From Flavobacteriaceae bacterium (GTDB lineage: Bacteria; Bacteroidota; Bacteroidia; Flavobacteriales; Flavobacteriaceae): 64,000 nt of DNA. Numbering within the stretch: position 1 is the stretch's first letter; every line of letters starts with the position of its first letter. Below the pieces are notes generated by a model. The model was not told where the DNA came from, made no database searches, and was given only the letters and a program-made list of their open reading frames with translations. A program made the position numbers and the translations under genes. The stretch spans positions 62,001-126,000 of the forward strand of contig JAQWSC010000004.1 in NCBI GenBank assembly GCA_029243385.1, in the 5' to 3' direction. Shown one piece after another: positions 18,496-28,766 of the stretch.

Positions 18496-18525
18496 CAAAT
18501 ATACAATAGTTCAGGGATAACCAAA
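18496..18525 (-). promoter_or_regulatory. Bacteroidota-type promoter for the nucleotidyltransferase gene
   Basis: On the minus strand, TTTG (18525-18522), 18 bp spacer, then TATATTTG (18503-18496). Both elements match the TTTG/TAnnTTTG consensus. The start codon is 69 bp downstream. Confidence 0.7.
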
Positions 18526-18528
18526 CTG

Positions 18529-20190
18529 TTAGGGCAATCGTATTTTTTCGATTAGTTTTTTAATGTCCTTAGGAATTTCAGGGGTAAATTGCGTAACAAC
18601 GACAGTTACAAGAAAATTGGCTAACATTGCAATGGTCCCAAATCCTTCTGGAGAAATTCCAAACCACCAATCGGCTTTGGTGCCACCTCCAAACCAACCG
18701 AATTTAAACTTAAGCATATAAAACAGCATAAAACAAACGCCAACAAGCATTCCACTGATAGCACCTTCTTTGTTGATACGTTTGGAGAAAATTCCGAGTA
18801 GTATCGCTGGAAAAAACGAGGAGGCTGCGAGTCCAAATGCTAATGCGACCGTAGCCGCCACAAATCCTGGCGGATTGATTCCAAAATAACCTGCCAAACA
18901 AACAGCTGCAGTAGCAGCAATGCGAGCAGCAATCAACTCGCCTTTGTCAGAAATGTTGGGCATTACCATCTTTTTCAATAAATCGTGCGATACAGCTGAG
19001 GAAATCACTAATAACAAGCCTGCTGCTGTAGAAAGTGCGGCAGCCAAGGCTCCGGCTGCTAGTAATGCAATCACCCAATTGGGTAAATCGGCTATTTCAG
19101 GATTGGCCAGCACCATAATATCGACATCTACGGTGAGTTCGTTAATTGTTGTATCGGCGGTGTATTGAATCAGTCCGTCTTTGTTTTTGTCTGTAAAACC
19201 TAGCAGTCCCGTTGTTTCCCATTTATTGAACCATTCGGGCATGTATTTATAGGGTTGATTGCTCACGGTTTCAATCAAATTTGTACGTGAAAATACAGCA
19301 ATGGCAGGTGCTGTTGTATAGAGTATGGCGATGAATAAAAGCGCCCATCCTGCAGACTTCCTTGCATCTCTTACTTTTTTAACGGTAAAAAAACGAACAA
19401 TCACATGCGGCAATCCAGCTGTTCCAACCATCAGTGCCATGGTGATACAAAAAACGTCCAACATTGATTTGCTCCCTGAGGTATATTCATGAAAACCGAG
19501 TTCTTTGTGCAAACCGTCCAATTTATCCAAAAGAAACACACCGTCTGCTCCACTGGAACCAAATCCGAGTTGGGGCACTAGGTTTCCCGTAACAAGAAAT
19601 GAAATGAATACGGCAGGCACCATAAAGGCAAATATGAGCACACAATATTGAGCTACCTGAGTATATGTAATGCCTTTCATTCCACCCAGTACGGCATAAA
19701 ACAACACGATGCCCATCCCTATGAGAACTCCTATTGTAATATCTACTTCAAGGTATCTAGAAAAGACGACTCCTACACCACGCATTTGACCCGCGATATA
19801 GGTAAAGGAGACAATTAATGCACAAAATACAGCTACTGAGCGGGCTGTATTGGAATAATAGCGATCGCCAATAAAATCAGGAACAGTAAACTTGCCAAAT
19901 TTTCGCAAATAGGGAGCCAATAATAATGCTAATAGCACATAGCCTCCAGTCCAACCCATTAAATATACGGACCCATCGTAACCGCTAAATGAAATGATTC
20001 CTGCCATGGAGATAAAGGAGGCTGCTGACATCCAATCGGCAGCTGTTGCCATCCCGTTAGCAATGGGGTGAACGCCTCCGCCGGCTACGTAAAATTCTTT
20101 AGTGGAAGCGGCTCGCGACCAAATGGCGATTCCTATATATAGAGAAAAACTCAACCCAACTGCAATCCAAATCCAATATTGCAATTCCAT
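18529..20190 (-). CDS. Sodium:solute symporter, cation/acetate type (ActP-like)
   Basis: 553 residues, polytopic, with about 13 predicted membrane helices of the SSS family. The first helices contain the [15 protein letters not shown] block, typical of acetate/propionate symporters, and later [22 protein letters not shown] hydrophilic insertion around residues 310-350 is usual for this group. It should take up a small monocarboxylate with sodium. The small membrane protein encoded immediately upstream (no intergenic base) is its customary partner. Confidence 0.88.
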   Translation of the reverse strand: MELQYWIWIAVGLSFSLYIGIAIWSRAASTKEFYVAGGGVHPIANGMATAADWMSAASFISMAGIISFSGYDGSVYLMGWTGGYVLLALLLAPYLRKFGKFTVPDFIGDRYYSNTARSVAVFCALIVSFTYIAGQMRGVGVVFSRYLEVDITIGVLIGMGIVLFYAVLGGMKGITYTQVAQYCVLIFAFMVPAVFISFLVTGNLVPQLGFGSSGADGVFLLDKLDGLHKELGFHEYTSGSKSMLDVFCITMALMVGTAGLPHVIVRFFTVKKVRDARKSAGWALLFIAILYTTAPAIAVFSRTNLIETVSNQPYKYMPEWFNKWETTGLLGFTDKNKDGLIQYTADTTINELTVDVDIMVLANPEIADLPNWVIALLAAGALAAALSTAAGLLLVISSAVSHDLLKKMVMPNISDKGELIAARIAATAAVCLAGYFGINPPGFVAATVALAFGLAASSFFPAILLGIFSKRINKEGAISGMLVGVCFMLFYMLKFKFGWFGGGTKADWWFGISPEGFGTIAMLANFLVTVVVTQFTPEIPKDIKKLIEKIRLP

Positions 20191-20436
20191 TTATTTTTGA
20201 TTTTCAAGGGTTTTATCCAATCTGTTCATCAGGTAGATATAAGCAAATATAATAACGACAAACCCAAAAATAGAGCCTTGTTGAGCAAACCAAAATCCGA
20301 GTTTAAACCCTCCGACTTGAATGGTATTGAGTTGTTCAACAAACAAGATACCACAGCCGAAAGAGATGCTAAACCAAATGATTAACAGCACAACTATATA
20401 TTTAATATTCTTTTTCCAGTAGGTATTGTTCCGCAT
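20191..20436 (-). CDS. DUF4212 small membrane subunit of the sodium:solute symporter
   Basis: 81 residues with two membrane helices (ten or so residues after the start, and FGFVVIIFAYIYLMNRL near the C-terminus). DUF4212 proteins are encoded next to, or fused with, SSS-family acetate-type symporters. Here the stop directly abuts the ATG of the transporter, so the two are co-translated. Its role in transport is not established. Confidence 0.85.
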   Translation of the reverse strand: MRNNTYWKKNIKYIVVLLIIWFSISFGCGILFVEQLNTIQVGGFKLGFWFAQQGSIFGFVVIIFAYIYLMNRLDKTLENQK

Positions 20437-20463
20437 TTTTTAGGAAGTTTTATAAAAACCATA

Positions 20464-20495
20464 CTAATATAGTAAAAATATTTCCAATGAATCAA
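20464..20495 (-). promoter_or_regulatory. Candidate promoter for the DUF4212-symporter operon
   Basis: Minus strand TTG (20495-20493), 21-bp spacer, TATATTAG (20471-20464), one mismatch to TAnnTTTG. It lies 27 bp before the DUF4212 ATG. Confidence 0.45.
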
Positions 20496-20507
20496 TTCTC
20501 CGATTGC

Positions 20508-20525
20508 GTGACCCCGGCAGGATTT
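20508..20525 (-). repeat. Detached duplicate of the tRNA-Arg 3' end
   Basis: 18 bp, AATCCTGCCGGGGTCACG on the minus strand, identical to tRNA-Arg positions 59-73 plus two flanking bases at 20619-20636. No other tRNA part accompanies it. It may be a leftover attachment-site half or a decayed tRNA copy. The rest of the 20437-20760 gap holds an imperfect hairpin (20531-20561), a terminator, the tRNA and its promoter. Confidence 0.75.
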
Positions 20526-20569
20526 TTTTATGATCCTCATAAAGCTCCGCTTTGAAGATCAAACAAACA

Positions 20570-20600
20570 AAAAAACGCTCAAGCAAGCTTGGCGTTTTTT
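20570..20600 (-). terminator. Intrinsic terminator downstream of tRNA-Arg
   Basis: AAAAAACGC and CAAG (20570-20583, one bulged T) pair with CTTG and GCGTTTTTT (20588-20600) around a CAAG loop. T-runs flank both sides, so it can act on either strand. It lies 20 bp past the tRNA 3' end. Confidence 0.8.
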
Positions 20601-20620
20601 CTTATTGTGCGATTTATTCG

Positions 20621-20694
20621 TGACCCCGGCAGGATTCAAACCTGCAACCCTCAGAGCCGAAATCTGATGCGCTATTCAGTTGCGCCACGGAGCC
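20621..20694 (-). tRNA. tRNA-Arg (anticodon TCG)
   Basis: A complete 74-nt cloverleaf on the minus strand: acceptor GGCTCCG pairing with CGGGGTC (two G-U pairs), D stem GCGC/GCGC, anticodon stem TCAGA/TCTGA with loop TTTCGGC (anticodon TCG at positions 34-36), T stem GCAGG/CCTGC with loop TTTGAAT, discriminator A. CCA is not encoded. It reads CGA and, by wobble, other CGN arginine codons. Confidence 0.95.
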
Positions 20695-20704
20695 TTATTA
20701 GGTG

Positions 20705-20712
20705 CAAATTTA
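20705..20712 (-). promoter_or_regulatory. -7 promoter element for tRNA-Arg
   Basis: TAAATTTG on the minus strand matches TAnnTTTG and ends 11 bp before the tRNA 5' end. A TTG at -33 was not found. Confidence 0.5.
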
Positions 20713-20740
20713 GGAAAGTTTTTACATATCCCCTATAATT

Positions 20741-20761
20741 ATCCATTTTAAAAAAATGGAT
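20741..20761 (-). terminator. Candidate terminator at the end of the ftsZ-yqeY transcript
   Basis: A perfect 9-bp inverted repeat, ATCCATTTT and AAAATGGAT with a 3-nt loop, beginning within the yqeY stop codon. The stem is AT-rich and the following T-tract is poor, so termination may be weak. Confidence 0.4.
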
Positions 20762-21210
20762 TAGGTAAGTTGAGAACGAACAATATTGGAAATTGTTTTT
20801 CCATCCGCTTGACCTGCCAACTTTTGAGTAACCATACCCATTACTTTTCCCATGTCTTTCATTCCCGAAGCGCCCGTTTGTTCAATCACTTGATAAACCA
20901 CCGCTGTAATCTCCTCTTCACTTAATTGAGCGGGAAGAAATTGTTCAATAATTGCACACTGAGCCAACTCGGGATCAGCAAGATCTGTACGACCTTGTTC
21001 GTTAAAAATAGCCGCACTGTCTTTGCGCTGTTTTACAAGTTTCTGAAGTAATTTCAATTCTTCTTCAGCTGACAAAATATCGCTTGCGCCGCTTTGGGTT
21101 TGTGCTAATAAAATAGCTGACTTTACGGCACGTAAAGACTCCAATGCAACCGCATCCTTTGCTTTCATAGCTGTTTTAATCGCTTCGGTAATTTTTTGCT
21201 GTAAACTCAT
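20761..21210 (-). CDS. GatB/YqeY domain protein
   Basis: 149 residues, entirely the helical YqeY-like domain found at the C-terminus of the amidotransferase subunit GatB. Motifs AMKAKDAVALESLRAVKSAI near the start and KDMGKVMGMV near the end are typical. The domain binds tRNA in GatB; the stand-alone protein has no settled function. It follows ftsZ by 17 bp and closes the division cluster, as commonly seen in Flavobacteria. Confidence 0.9.
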   Translation of the reverse strand: MSLQQKITEAIKTAMKAKDAVALESLRAVKSAILLAQTQSGASDILSAEEELKLLQKLVKQRKDSAAIFNEQGRTDLADPELAQCAIIEQFLPAQLSEEEITAVVYQVIEQTGASGMKDMGKVMGMVTQKLAGQADGKTISNIVRSQLT

Positions 21211-21227
21211 AAATTTAAAATCTATTA

Positions 21228-23120
21228 TTAATCGACATTGTCGTGTAAAAACGAATTATTGGTTCTCAACTGAACACCCTCATTGCTATCGACACTAACG
21301 CTAGTTCGGGAAGTAGTCAAATCTTTTGAAGAAGTCGTCAAATCTACGCCTGCTCGTTTGAATGCTGGTTCTTTTTCAAGCTCTTCAATACGAGAGGTTT
21401 TGTAAAATTTATGGTTGAATTCTTTCAAAGTAATTTTACGCTCTGCGGTACGTTTTGCCAAATCAGAAATGGTGCTGTTTAATGGATTGACTTCTTTAGA
21501 AGGTGCTTTTGATGGATTCTTTTCCGTGGATTGTTCCTCTTTGGCTTTGGAATCCATTTGAGCTGTTTCTTGTTTATCTACATAATCGTCTAAACTGTAT
21601 TTTGTAGTTCCGTTTTCATCGATGTCAGTAACAGGAATCAATTGAATGGCTTCATTGACTTCGATTTCATTAACAGAATCTTCAAGGTCATAGACGATTT
21701 TGGACTCCGTTTGTTTAGGCTGTTGTTCTGCCAGTGGCAAATCAAATGATAAACTAAACTGATCGGGGGTTTCAAAAGCAACCGTTTCGGGATCCACCAC
21801 ATCAAAATCAACTACTTTGGGAGTAACGTCATTAATCACAAATTCATCTTCTGAAACTAATTCTTTTTGAATAGGAATCTCAATTTCTTCGAAATCAACG
21901 GGCAACTGTTTGAGCAATTCTGTAGTTGGAATAAGTTCGTCTGCTGTTTCTTGGTCTTCCTCCAATTGATACGTAATTTTCTCCTCAGTAATTCCCTTTT
22001 CTTCAGTAGGTAATGGTGACTGGATAGCCGATTCCACAGTGGCGTTGTTTGTCAAATCTTGAACAACACTTTGTTCATCGTTAAGGGTATGAATTATTTT
22101 TTGTGGATCTGCATGAACAATTTCTTGTTGCTGTTCGGCATTAAACCCTGTGGCTATTACGGTAACTGCGATGGAATTTTCCAATGAAGTATCTTCACCA
22201 ACTCCCATAATAATATTGGCTCCATGTCCCGCTTCGTTTTGAATGTATTCATTGATTTCACCGATTTCGTCAATGGTGATTTCTTCAGAACCCGAAACAA
22301 TAAGAAGCAATACGTTTTTAGCTCCAGCGATTTTGTTGTCATTGAGCAAAGGGGAGTCCAAAGCCTTAACAATGGCTTCTTGGGCTCGACTACTTCCGGC
22401 AGCAGACGCAGATCCCATAATCGCCGTTCCGCTATTAGAGAGCACTGTTTTTGCATCTCTTAAATCAATATTCTGGGTGTAATGATGGGTAATAACCTCT
22501 GCAATACCTCGGGATGCAGTAGCCAAAACTTCATCGGCTTTCGAAAATCCTTGTTTGAAGCCCAGGTTGCCATACACCTCACGCAGTTTGTTGTTATTGA
22601 TAACAATTAATGAATCTACGTGTTTTCTTAATTTTTCAACACCTATTTGCGCTTGATCGTTTCGAGTTTTACCTTCAAACTGAAAAGGAATGGTTACGAT
22701 TCCTACCGTAAGAATTTCCATTTCTCGAGCCATTTTAGCAATAATGGGAGCAGCGCCTGTTCCGGTTCCACCGCCCATTCCAGCCGTAATAAAAATCATT
22801 TTGGTATTCGATTCTAACATCCCTCGAAGTTCTTGGTCGCTTTCAATGGCAGACTGAGCTCCAATTTCTGGGTTGGCTCCAGCGCCCATTCCCTCTGTAA
22901 GATGCAATCCTAACTGAATTTTATTGGGTACCGGACTGTTTTGTAAAGCTTGAGCATCGGTATTACAAACAACAAAATCAACGCCATTGATTCCTTGCGA
23001 ATACATATGGTTGATTGCATTACTACCACCCCCTCCTACTCCAATTACTTTAATGACATTGCTTTGATTTTTTGGTAAATCAAATGATAAATTCTCGAAA
23101 TCTGAATTTGACTGTATCAT
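21228..23120 (-). CDS. ftsZ: Cell division GTPase FtsZ
   Basis: 630 residues, much longer than the 380-400 of most FtsZ. The GTPase core occupies about 20-340, with VIGVGGGGSNA and the tubulin signature GGGTGTG at 116-122, then the T7-loop region NNNKLREVYG. The remaining 290 or so residues are an acidic, low-complexity linker, and the chain ends in NSFLHDNVD as a short conserved tail. FtsZ polymerises into the Z ring and recruits the divisome through FtsA, encoded 11 bp upstream. The long linker is usual for Bacteroidota. Confidence 0.97.
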   Translation of the reverse strand: MIQSNSDFENLSFDLPKNQSNVIKVIGVGGGGSNAINHMYSQGINGVDFVVCNTDAQALQNSPVPNKIQLGLHLTEGMGAGANPEIGAQSAIESDQELRGMLESNTKMIFITAGMGGGTGTGAAPIIAKMAREMEILTVGIVTIPFQFEGKTRNDQAQIGVEKLRKHVDSLIVINNNKLREVYGNLGFKQGFSKADEVLATASRGIAEVITHHYTQNIDLRDAKTVLSNSGTAIMGSASAAGSSRAQEAIVKALDSPLLNDNKIAGAKNVLLLIVSGSEEITIDEIGEINEYIQNEAGHGANIIMGVGEDTSLENSIAVTVIATGFNAEQQQEIVHADPQKIIHTLNDEQSVVQDLTNNATVESAIQSPLPTEEKGITEEKITYQLEEDQETADELIPTTELLKQLPVDFEEIEIPIQKELVSEDEFVINDVTPKVVDFDVVDPETVAFETPDQFSLSFDLPLAEQQPKQTESKIVYDLEDSVNEIEVNEAIQLIPVTDIDENGTTKYSLDDYVDKQETAQMDSKAKEEQSTEKNPSKAPSKEVNPLNSTISDLAKRTAERKITLKEFNHKFYKTSRIEELEKEPAFKRAGVDLTTSSKDLTTSRTSVSVDSNEGVQLRTNNSFLHDNVD

Positions 23121-23131
23121 GTTTTTACGGT

Positions 23132-24442
23132 TTATTCTGCGTTGTCTAAAAATTCTTTTAATTTTTCTGTAAATCGATCAAAAATAGATCGTCTTGCATC
23201 GGAAGTGCTAGGGGTCATCACTGCTTCCTCTTCTTCATTTCCCACTTCGACAGAAACTTCTTGTTCTATCTCTTGAAATTTATTTTCTTTTGCGGCTTTC
23301 ATAACCAAACCTACTGCGGTAGCATACATAGGACTTGTAGTTTCTTGGTTTGAGTCTCCAGCTAAATTCTCGCTAGGATACCCTATTCGTGTATCCATAC
23401 CTGTAATGTATTCAACCAGTTGTTTTAAGTGCTTGAGTTGGCTCCCTCCTCCTGTCAATACAATTCCGGCTATAAGCTTTTTCTTTTGCTCCTCGTGTCC
23501 GTAGTTTTTGATTTCAACGTACACCTGTTCAATGATTTCAACGACCCGCGCATGAATGATTTTGGATAAGTTTTTCAACGTAATTTCTTTAGGCTCTCTG
23601 CCTCGTAGCCCTGGAATGGAAACAATTTCGTTTTCCTTATTTTCTCCGGGCCACGCAGAACCAAATTTTACTTTCAAAAGTTCGGCTTGTTTTTCAATAA
23701 TGGAACAGCCTTCTTTGATATCTTCGGTAATAATGTTTCCACCAAACGGAATTACCGCAGTGTGCCGAATGATTCCATCTTTAAAAATCGCTAAATCGGT
23801 TGTTCCGCCTCCGATATCTATCAAAGCAACTCCCGCTTCTTTTTCTTCTTGATTCAAAACCGCATCGGAAGAGGCAAGAGGCTCTAGGGTGATTCCTCCA
23901 AATTCCAAACCGGCACTTTTTACACAGCGAGCAATATTTCGAATGGACGAAACCTGTCCTACTACAACATGAAAATTAGCTTCCAATCTTCCACCATACA
24001 TTCCTATAGGCTCTGTAATTTCGGCCTGACCGTCGACCTTAAACTCTTGAGGAAGCACGTGGATTATTTCTTCACCTGGTAGCATTACCAATTTATAAAC
24101 TTGATTGATGAGCTTGTCTATATCTTCTTCATTAATAACCTCATCTGCATTGGAACGCGTGATGTAATCGCTGTGTTGCAGGCTTCGAATGTGTTGACCC
24201 GCTATTCCTACGACTACCTCATTGATTTTTTGTCCCGATAGCGCTTCAGCGTCCTCAACAGCTTGTTGAATAGACTGAATGGTTTGCGTTATATTGTTGA
24301 CTACGCCTCTATGAACTCCCAAACTTTTAGACTTACCGATTCCTACGATTTCAAGTTTTTTATACTCGTTTTCCCGACCCATCATAGCAACAATTTTGGT
24401 GGTCCCAATGTCCAATCCTACAGAAAATTTTTGTTGTTCCAT
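23132..24442 (-). CDS. ftsA: Cell division protein FtsA
   Basis: 436 residues from the ATG at 24442. The frame could open at a TTG at 24460, but that overlaps ftsQ and the family begins at this MEQQKFSVGLDIGTTK. It is an actin-like ATPase: phosphate 1 motif VGLDIGTTKI, phosphate 2 ALIDIGGGTTDLAIF, adenosine motif GIVLTGGGSQL. The C-terminal helix RSIFDRFTEKLKEFL is the amphipathic membrane anchor that tethers FtsZ filaments. The gene starts 2 bp after the ftsQ stop and is followed by ftsZ. Confidence 0.96.
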   Translation of the reverse strand: MEQQKFSVGLDIGTTKIVAMMGRENEYKKLEIVGIGKSKSLGVHRGVVNNITQTIQSIQQAVEDAEALSGQKINEVVVGIAGQHIRSLQHSDYITRSNADEVINEEDIDKLINQVYKLVMLPGEEIIHVLPQEFKVDGQAEITEPIGMYGGRLEANFHVVVGQVSSIRNIARCVKSAGLEFGGITLEPLASSDAVLNQEEKEAGVALIDIGGGTTDLAIFKDGIIRHTAVIPFGGNIITEDIKEGCSIIEKQAELLKVKFGSAWPGENKENEIVSIPGLRGREPKEITLKNLSKIIHARVVEIIEQVYVEIKNYGHEEQKKKLIAGIVLTGGGSQLKHLKQLVEYITGMDTRIGYPSENLAGDSNQETTSPMYATAVGLVMKAAKENKFQEIEQEVSVEVGNEEEEAVMTPSTSDARRSIFDRFTEKLKEFLDNAE

Positions 24443-24444
24443 GC

Positions 24445-25155
24445 TTATATTTTTTTGCAAACGACTTGGTTGGAATACTCCAAACTTACGCTCGCATATG
24501 ATGATAAATTTTGATCCTCAAGCGCCTTGATATAAAACGCTTTGTAAAAGTTAAACTTTCGTTCCAAGTCTTCCTGATTGCCCAGTTCTATAGTGAGTGA
24601 ATGATTACGTGTTGTTAAAAACCATTTGGCATTTTGTTGCTCGATAGCTACAATGTGGGTTTTTAAAAATCCATCATTGGAAATAAAATCAAGCAAAGAA
24701 TATACAGCTTCCCTATTTTGTTGGGTTACTTGAGAGGTCACAAAAGGAACCCGTGCCGAATAAAAAGGCGACAATGGCATTTGATTTCCATGGTCGTCAA
24801 TGTAAAAACCAGGAGACCCCATAACTCTTCCGATAGGAGTTTTCTCTTGAATTTTAACACCCACGTTGCCTTCAATTGCTAAATATACGTGAGCTGATTC
24901 GATGAAGTGGTTTTGATTAAGTATTGATTCCATCTTCCTCAAATTTAATTCACTTTTCAATAAATTGGTAGTGTCTGTTTTCTTTACTGTTAACAATTTA
25001 TTAACCGAATCAAGGGTCATAAAACGCGCTCCATTTTCCTCAAAACGAACCTTTATACCCAGCACATCTCTGGACTGATTTTGCTGAAAAGAAAACACAG
25101 ACAAGCCTATCAATATTATAGATAAAATGCTTATTTTAAGGTGTTTATATTTCAT
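24445..25155 (-). CDS. ftsQ: Cell division protein FtsQ
   Basis: 236 residues. A short cytoplasmic N-terminus, one membrane helix (SILSIILIGLSVFSF) and a periplasmic part with a POTRA-like region (LNLRKMESILNQNHFIESAHVYLAI) and beta domain (PFVTSQVTQQNREAVYSLLDFI). It belongs to the FtsQBL divisome complex. Sequence conservation is weak, as normal, and position between murC and ftsA is decisive. Its start overlaps murC by four bases (ATGA). Confidence 0.9.
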   Translation of the reverse strand: MKYKHLKISILSIILIGLSVFSFQQNQSRDVLGIKVRFEENGARFMTLDSVNKLLTVKKTDTTNLLKSELNLRKMESILNQNHFIESAHVYLAIEGNVGVKIQEKTPIGRVMGSPGFYIDDHGNQMPLSPFYSARVPFVTSQVTQQNREAVYSLLDFISNDGFLKTHIVAIEQQNAKWFLTTRNHSLTIELGNQEDLERKFNFYKAFYIKALEDQNLSSYASVSLEYSNQVVCKKI

Positions 25156-26501
25156 TTTTGCGCGGCAATTAGTTGTTGAACAGAACGAACTTCATCGGCA
25201 ATATCCCCCGCACCCATCATCACAACAACCTCAGAAGTAAGCAACTGAGACTGATGAATGAGTTGTGGTTTGGAAACCAATGACTTATTTTTTAAAGAAA
25301 TTTTATCGAGCAAAACCGCTGAGCTAACATTTGGAATGGGCTCTTCTCGTGCTGGATAAATATCTAACAGGATTACAGCGTCAAACTGAGACAAACTTTT
25401 TGCAAACGCATCACAAAAATCACGCGTACGACTAAACAAATGAGGCTGAAATACAGCCACATTTTTTTTGTCAGGATAAAACGTTGAAACAGCTTGATAA
25501 ACAGCGTCTATTTCGCTAGGGTGGTGTGCATAATCGTCAATCAAAACTTGGGGACTTTTTAGGCGATAACTAAACCTTCTATGCACTCCCTGAAAACTAG
25601 AAAGTGCTTCTGCGAGTTGTTCTTTAGAATCGCATACGTTCAGCGCCATGGCAAAAGCTGCTAAAGCATTGGCAATGTTATGATATCCAGGCAATGCAAA
25701 GCGTACCGAGCGAATTATCTCATCCCCTGCATGAATATCGAACGTATAACCACCGTTTTCAACACAAATTTGTTGAGCGGAAATTGTAGCACTGGAGTCC
25801 AAACCAAACGTAATTCCATCCAAAGGAAGCCCTTGTCGGACATACAAAGCCTGTGGTTTTTTTATCCGCTGGGCAAATTCTTTAAAAGTTGCTTGTAAAT
25901 TTTCATGAGAATCATAAATATCCAAATGATCGGCATCCATTGAAGTAATACAGGCTACATCGGGCTGAAGTTGTAAAAACGAACGGTCAAATTCGTCTGC
26001 CTCAACAACCATCACATCGTTGCCTTCCAGCACCAAATTGGAGTTGGTGTTTTCTAAAATTCCACCTAAAAAAGCAGTTACTTTAATTCCGCATTCTTTT
26101 AGCAAATGAGCAAGAATAGCTGATGTTGTTGTCTTTCCGTGCGTTCCTGCAACAGCCATACAATATCCTTGATTAGCAATCATTCCTAAAACGTGAGATC
26201 TTTTTAAAATAGTAAAATCTTGTACTTGAAATGCATTTAATTCTTGGTGAGAAGCTGGAATAGCCGGAGTATAAACCACTAGAGTTTTGGAAGCGGCCTT
26301 AAACACTTCAGGAACCATGTTAAAACTGTCTTGATAATGAATTTCAGCACCCAGAGAAGACAATGTTTGGGTAATAGCGGTTGCTGTTCGATCATAGCCG
26401 CCTACTTGTTTTCCTTGTTGTAAAAAATAACGTGCCAATGCAGACATACCAATTCCTCCGATCCCTATGAAATATATCCGCTCTGCATTTAAAACACTCA
26501 T
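25152..26501 (-). CDS. murC: UDP-N-acetylmuramate-L-alanine ligase MurC
   Basis: 449 residues. N-terminal UDP-binding loop [17 protein letters not shown]-loop [14 protein letters not shown], catalytic region [11 protein letters not shown], and [10 protein letters not shown] in the third domain. It adds L-alanine to UDP-MurNAc, the first of the stem-peptide ligations, in the cytoplasm. It overlaps ftsQ downstream and murG upstream by four bases each, so translation of the three is coupled. Confidence 0.97.
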   Translation of the reverse strand: MSVLNAERIYFIGIGGIGMSALARYFLQQGKQVGGYDRTATAITQTLSSLGAEIHYQDSFNMVPEVFKAASKTLVVYTPAIPASHQELNAFQVQDFTILKRSHVLGMIANQGYCMAVAGTHGKTTTSAILAHLLKECGIKVTAFLGGILENTNSNLVLEGNDVMVVEADEFDRSFLQLQPDVACITSMDADHLDIYDSHENLQATFKEFAQRIKKPQALYVRQGLPLDGITFGLDSSATISAQQICVENGGYTFDIHAGDEIIRSVRFALPGYHNIANALAAFAMALNVCDSKEQLAEALSSFQGVHRRFSYRLKSPQVLIDDYAHHPSEIDAVYQAVSTFYPDKKNVAVFQPHLFSRTRDFCDAFAKSLSQFDAVILLDIYPAREEPIPNVSSAVLLDKISLKNKSLVSKPQLIHQSQLLTSEVVVMMGAGDIADEVRSVQQLIAAQK

Positions 26502-27586
26502 GACAACAAGGTTTCTATTTCGTTTACAATGGCCTTCGTTGCGTTAGGCAAAGCCATTTTTTTGATATTTGTTTTCAGTTGTTCGATCTTTATGCTATCG
26601 TTTAAAAGCTCCAGAAAAAAGGGCCTAAACTGCTGATCCAAGTTACTTTCTTTAATCATAATCGCTGCGTTGTTATCAACTACTGCATTCGCATTTTTGG
26701 TTTGATGATCTTCAGATACATTGGGAGATGGGATGAAAATAACAGGTTTGCCAACAATACACAGTTCGGACACTGCCGATGCACCAGCTCTTGAAATAAT
26801 AATATCGGCAGCCGCATAGGCAACATTCATTTCATCTATGAAAGCTTTTACTTGAACAGATTTGGAGGAAAAGCGTTTGTATTGGTCTAAATAAAATTTA
26901 CCACACTGCCATACTACCTGAATATGCTGTTCTTTGAAAAAATCAAGCTGACTTTCAATGAGTTGATTGATTCTTCGTGCCCCTAGACTTCCGCCTAAAA
27001 CCAATAATGTTTTTTTGTTGGAATCCAATCCCATTTTTTGGTGAGCAAAAGCTTGAGAAACTTTCATTTCTCGTAAATTTTTACGGACTGGATTGCCCGT
27101 AACTATAATTTTCTGCTTGGGAAAAAACCGCTCCATGTTTTGATACGCAACACAAATTCTGTCAACCGACTTGGAAAGCCATTTGTTGGTAATTCCCGCA
27201 TAGGAGTTCTGCTCTTGAATGAGGGTAGGAATATTTTTTTTAGAGGCTACATACAAAAGCGGACCGCTAGCAAATCCTCCTGTACCGACCACTAAATCGG
27301 GACGAAAAGAACGAATGATTTGTAAAGACCTCCATAAACTGGCCAGAAGCTTGAAAGGAAAAAGAAAATTTTTAAAAGAAAATTTTCTTTCAATTCCTGA
27401 TATCCAAAGCCCTTTAATGGAATAACCCGCAGCAGGTACTTTGGTCATTTCCATACGATTTTTGGCTCCTACAAATAAAAATTCAGTATTCGGATGCCGT
27501 TCTCGAATTTCGTCAGCAATGGCTATCGCAGGATAAATATGACCTCCTGTCCCTCCTCCCGATATGATGCATTTATAAGGTTTCAC
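26498..27586 (-). CDS. murG: Lipid II-forming glycosyltransferase MurG
   Basis: 362 residues, starting with GTG at 27586 and overlapping the ftsW 3' end by 14 bp. The N-terminal [13 protein letters not shown] loop binds the lipid I diphosphate. The C-terminal domain has [13 protein letters not shown] and [17 protein letters not shown], the donor UDP-GlcNAc site. It works at the inner face of the membrane, adding GlcNAc to lipid I to make lipid II. The GTG start and overlap suggest translation coupled to ftsW. Confidence 0.96.
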   Translation of the reverse strand: MKPYKCIISGGGTGGHIYPAIAIADEIRERHPNTEFLFVGAKNRMEMTKVPAAGYSIKGLWISGIERKFSFKNFLFPFKLLASLWRSLQIIRSFRPDLVVGTGGFASGPLLYVASKKNIPTLIQEQNSYAGITNKWLSKSVDRICVAYQNMERFFPKQKIIVTGNPVRKNLREMKVSQAFAHQKMGLDSNKKTLLVLGGSLGARRINQLIESQLDFFKEQHIQVVWQCGKFYLDQYKRFSSKSVQVKAFIDEMNVAYAAADIIISRAGASAVSELCIVGKPVIFIPSPNVSEDHQTKNANAVVDNNAAIMIKESNLDQQFRPFFLELLNDSIKIEQLKTNIKKMALPNATKAIVNEIETLLS

Positions 27587-28766
27587 TGAGTACGGCTAAA
27601 GGGTTATCGTTTTCGTCATTCATTATAGGTTTTGGACTTCTGTTGGCACTGACGCTCAAAACAATCCCGAGAGCTAAGAAAGTCATCCAAATCGAGGTCC
27701 CTCCACTGCTTATCAATGGCAAAGGTTGACCTGTGACTGGAAACAACTCAACAGCCACAGCCATATTTACAAGTGCCTGAAAGACAATAGGCAGTCCAAC
27801 GCCCATTACTAATAATTTTCCAAAAGGAGTTTCGGCTTTGTGCGCAACAACCACAATTCTGAATAGAAGCAATAGATAAAAAAATAGCAGTGATAAAGCT
27901 CCCAAAAGACCGTATTCTTCAGCTATGATTGCATAAATAAAATCCGATGTACTTTGCGGTAATAAATTTTTCATAACACTTTTTCCAGCTCCAACACCCA
28001 CAAGACCTCCAGAAACTATGGCGGTTTTTGCTCGCTCGATTTGATAATCAGAATCTAAAGTACCTCCATTATAAAAAGAATCCAATCGACTCATCCATGT
28101 ATCAACCCGATTGGGCATTGCCTCTGGATACGCTTTGGCCAATAAAACAAAGAGCGTCAATCCGATCATTCCTGCTACCAAAATTCCCGCCAAATATTTT
28201 AATGGATATCCTCCCAAAAAAGCCAAAACTAAGACCATCAAAAACATCATAGCTGCCGTAGAAAAATTGGAAGGAAGAACCAATCCAACTATCAAAAAAA
28301 CAGGAAGCCACAACGGAAGAATACTTTCTCCAAAACGAATTATTTGTTCTCTTTTCTTTGACAAATAGCCCGAAATATAAATCATCAAAACAACCATTGC
28401 CAAAGTAGATGGCTGGAAAGTAATTCCCATTAATGGGATTCGAATCCAGCGACTGGCGTTGGCACCGCCTATGGTAGATCCCTGCAATGCAGTATACAAC
28501 AGCAACAATAAAACAACTGGGAGAAGCATGATTGACAAACCCTTAAAATAGCGGAAAGGCATTCTGTGAATTCCAAACATAATCGTCATACCGACCACCA
28601 CAATAACAATGTGCTTTAAAATATGACCCACTACAGAACCATTTCCAACGACATACACCAAATTTGAACTGGCACTATAAACAGGCAAAAAAGAAAATAT
28701 TGCCAACAAAACCACTAGGGCCCAAATGGCTTTATCTCCGTATATGTTGTTTAAAAGTTGTTTCAT
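27573..28766 (-). CDS. ftsW: SEDS peptidoglycan polymerase FtsW
   Basis: 397 residues with about ten membrane helices. SEDS signatures include the periplasmic [12 protein letters not shown] block near the C-terminus and the [11 protein letters not shown] motif. FtsW polymerises lipid II into septal glycan strands together with FtsI, which is encoded five genes upstream in the same operon. Its ATG overlaps the murD stop by one base (TAATG) and its own 3' end overlaps murG. Confidence 0.95.
   Translation of the reverse strand: MKQLLNNIYGDKAIWALVVLLAIFSFLPVYSASSNLVYVVGNGSVVGHILKHIVIVVVGMTIMFGIHRMPFRYFKGLSIMLLPVVLLLLLYTALQGSTIGGANASRWIRIPLMGITFQPSTLAMVVLMIYISGYLSKKREQIIRFGESILPLWLPVFLIVGLVLPSNFSTAAMMFLMVLVLAFLGGYPLKYLAGILVAGMIGLTLFVLLAKAYPEAMPNRVDTWMSRLDSFYNGGTLDSDYQIERAKTAIVSGGLVGVGAGKSVMKNLLPQSTSDFIYAIIAEEYGLLGALSLLFFYLLLLFRIVVVAHKAETPFGKLLVMGVGLPIVFQALVNMAVAVELFPVTGQPLPLISSGGTSIWMTFLALGIVLSVSANRSPKPIMNDENDNPLAVLSETL

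Noticed and set aside
24443-24460. Upstream TTG start for ftsA
   Set aside because: It overlaps ftsQ and adds residues absent from the family; the ATG at 24442 is 2 bp after the ftsQ stop.
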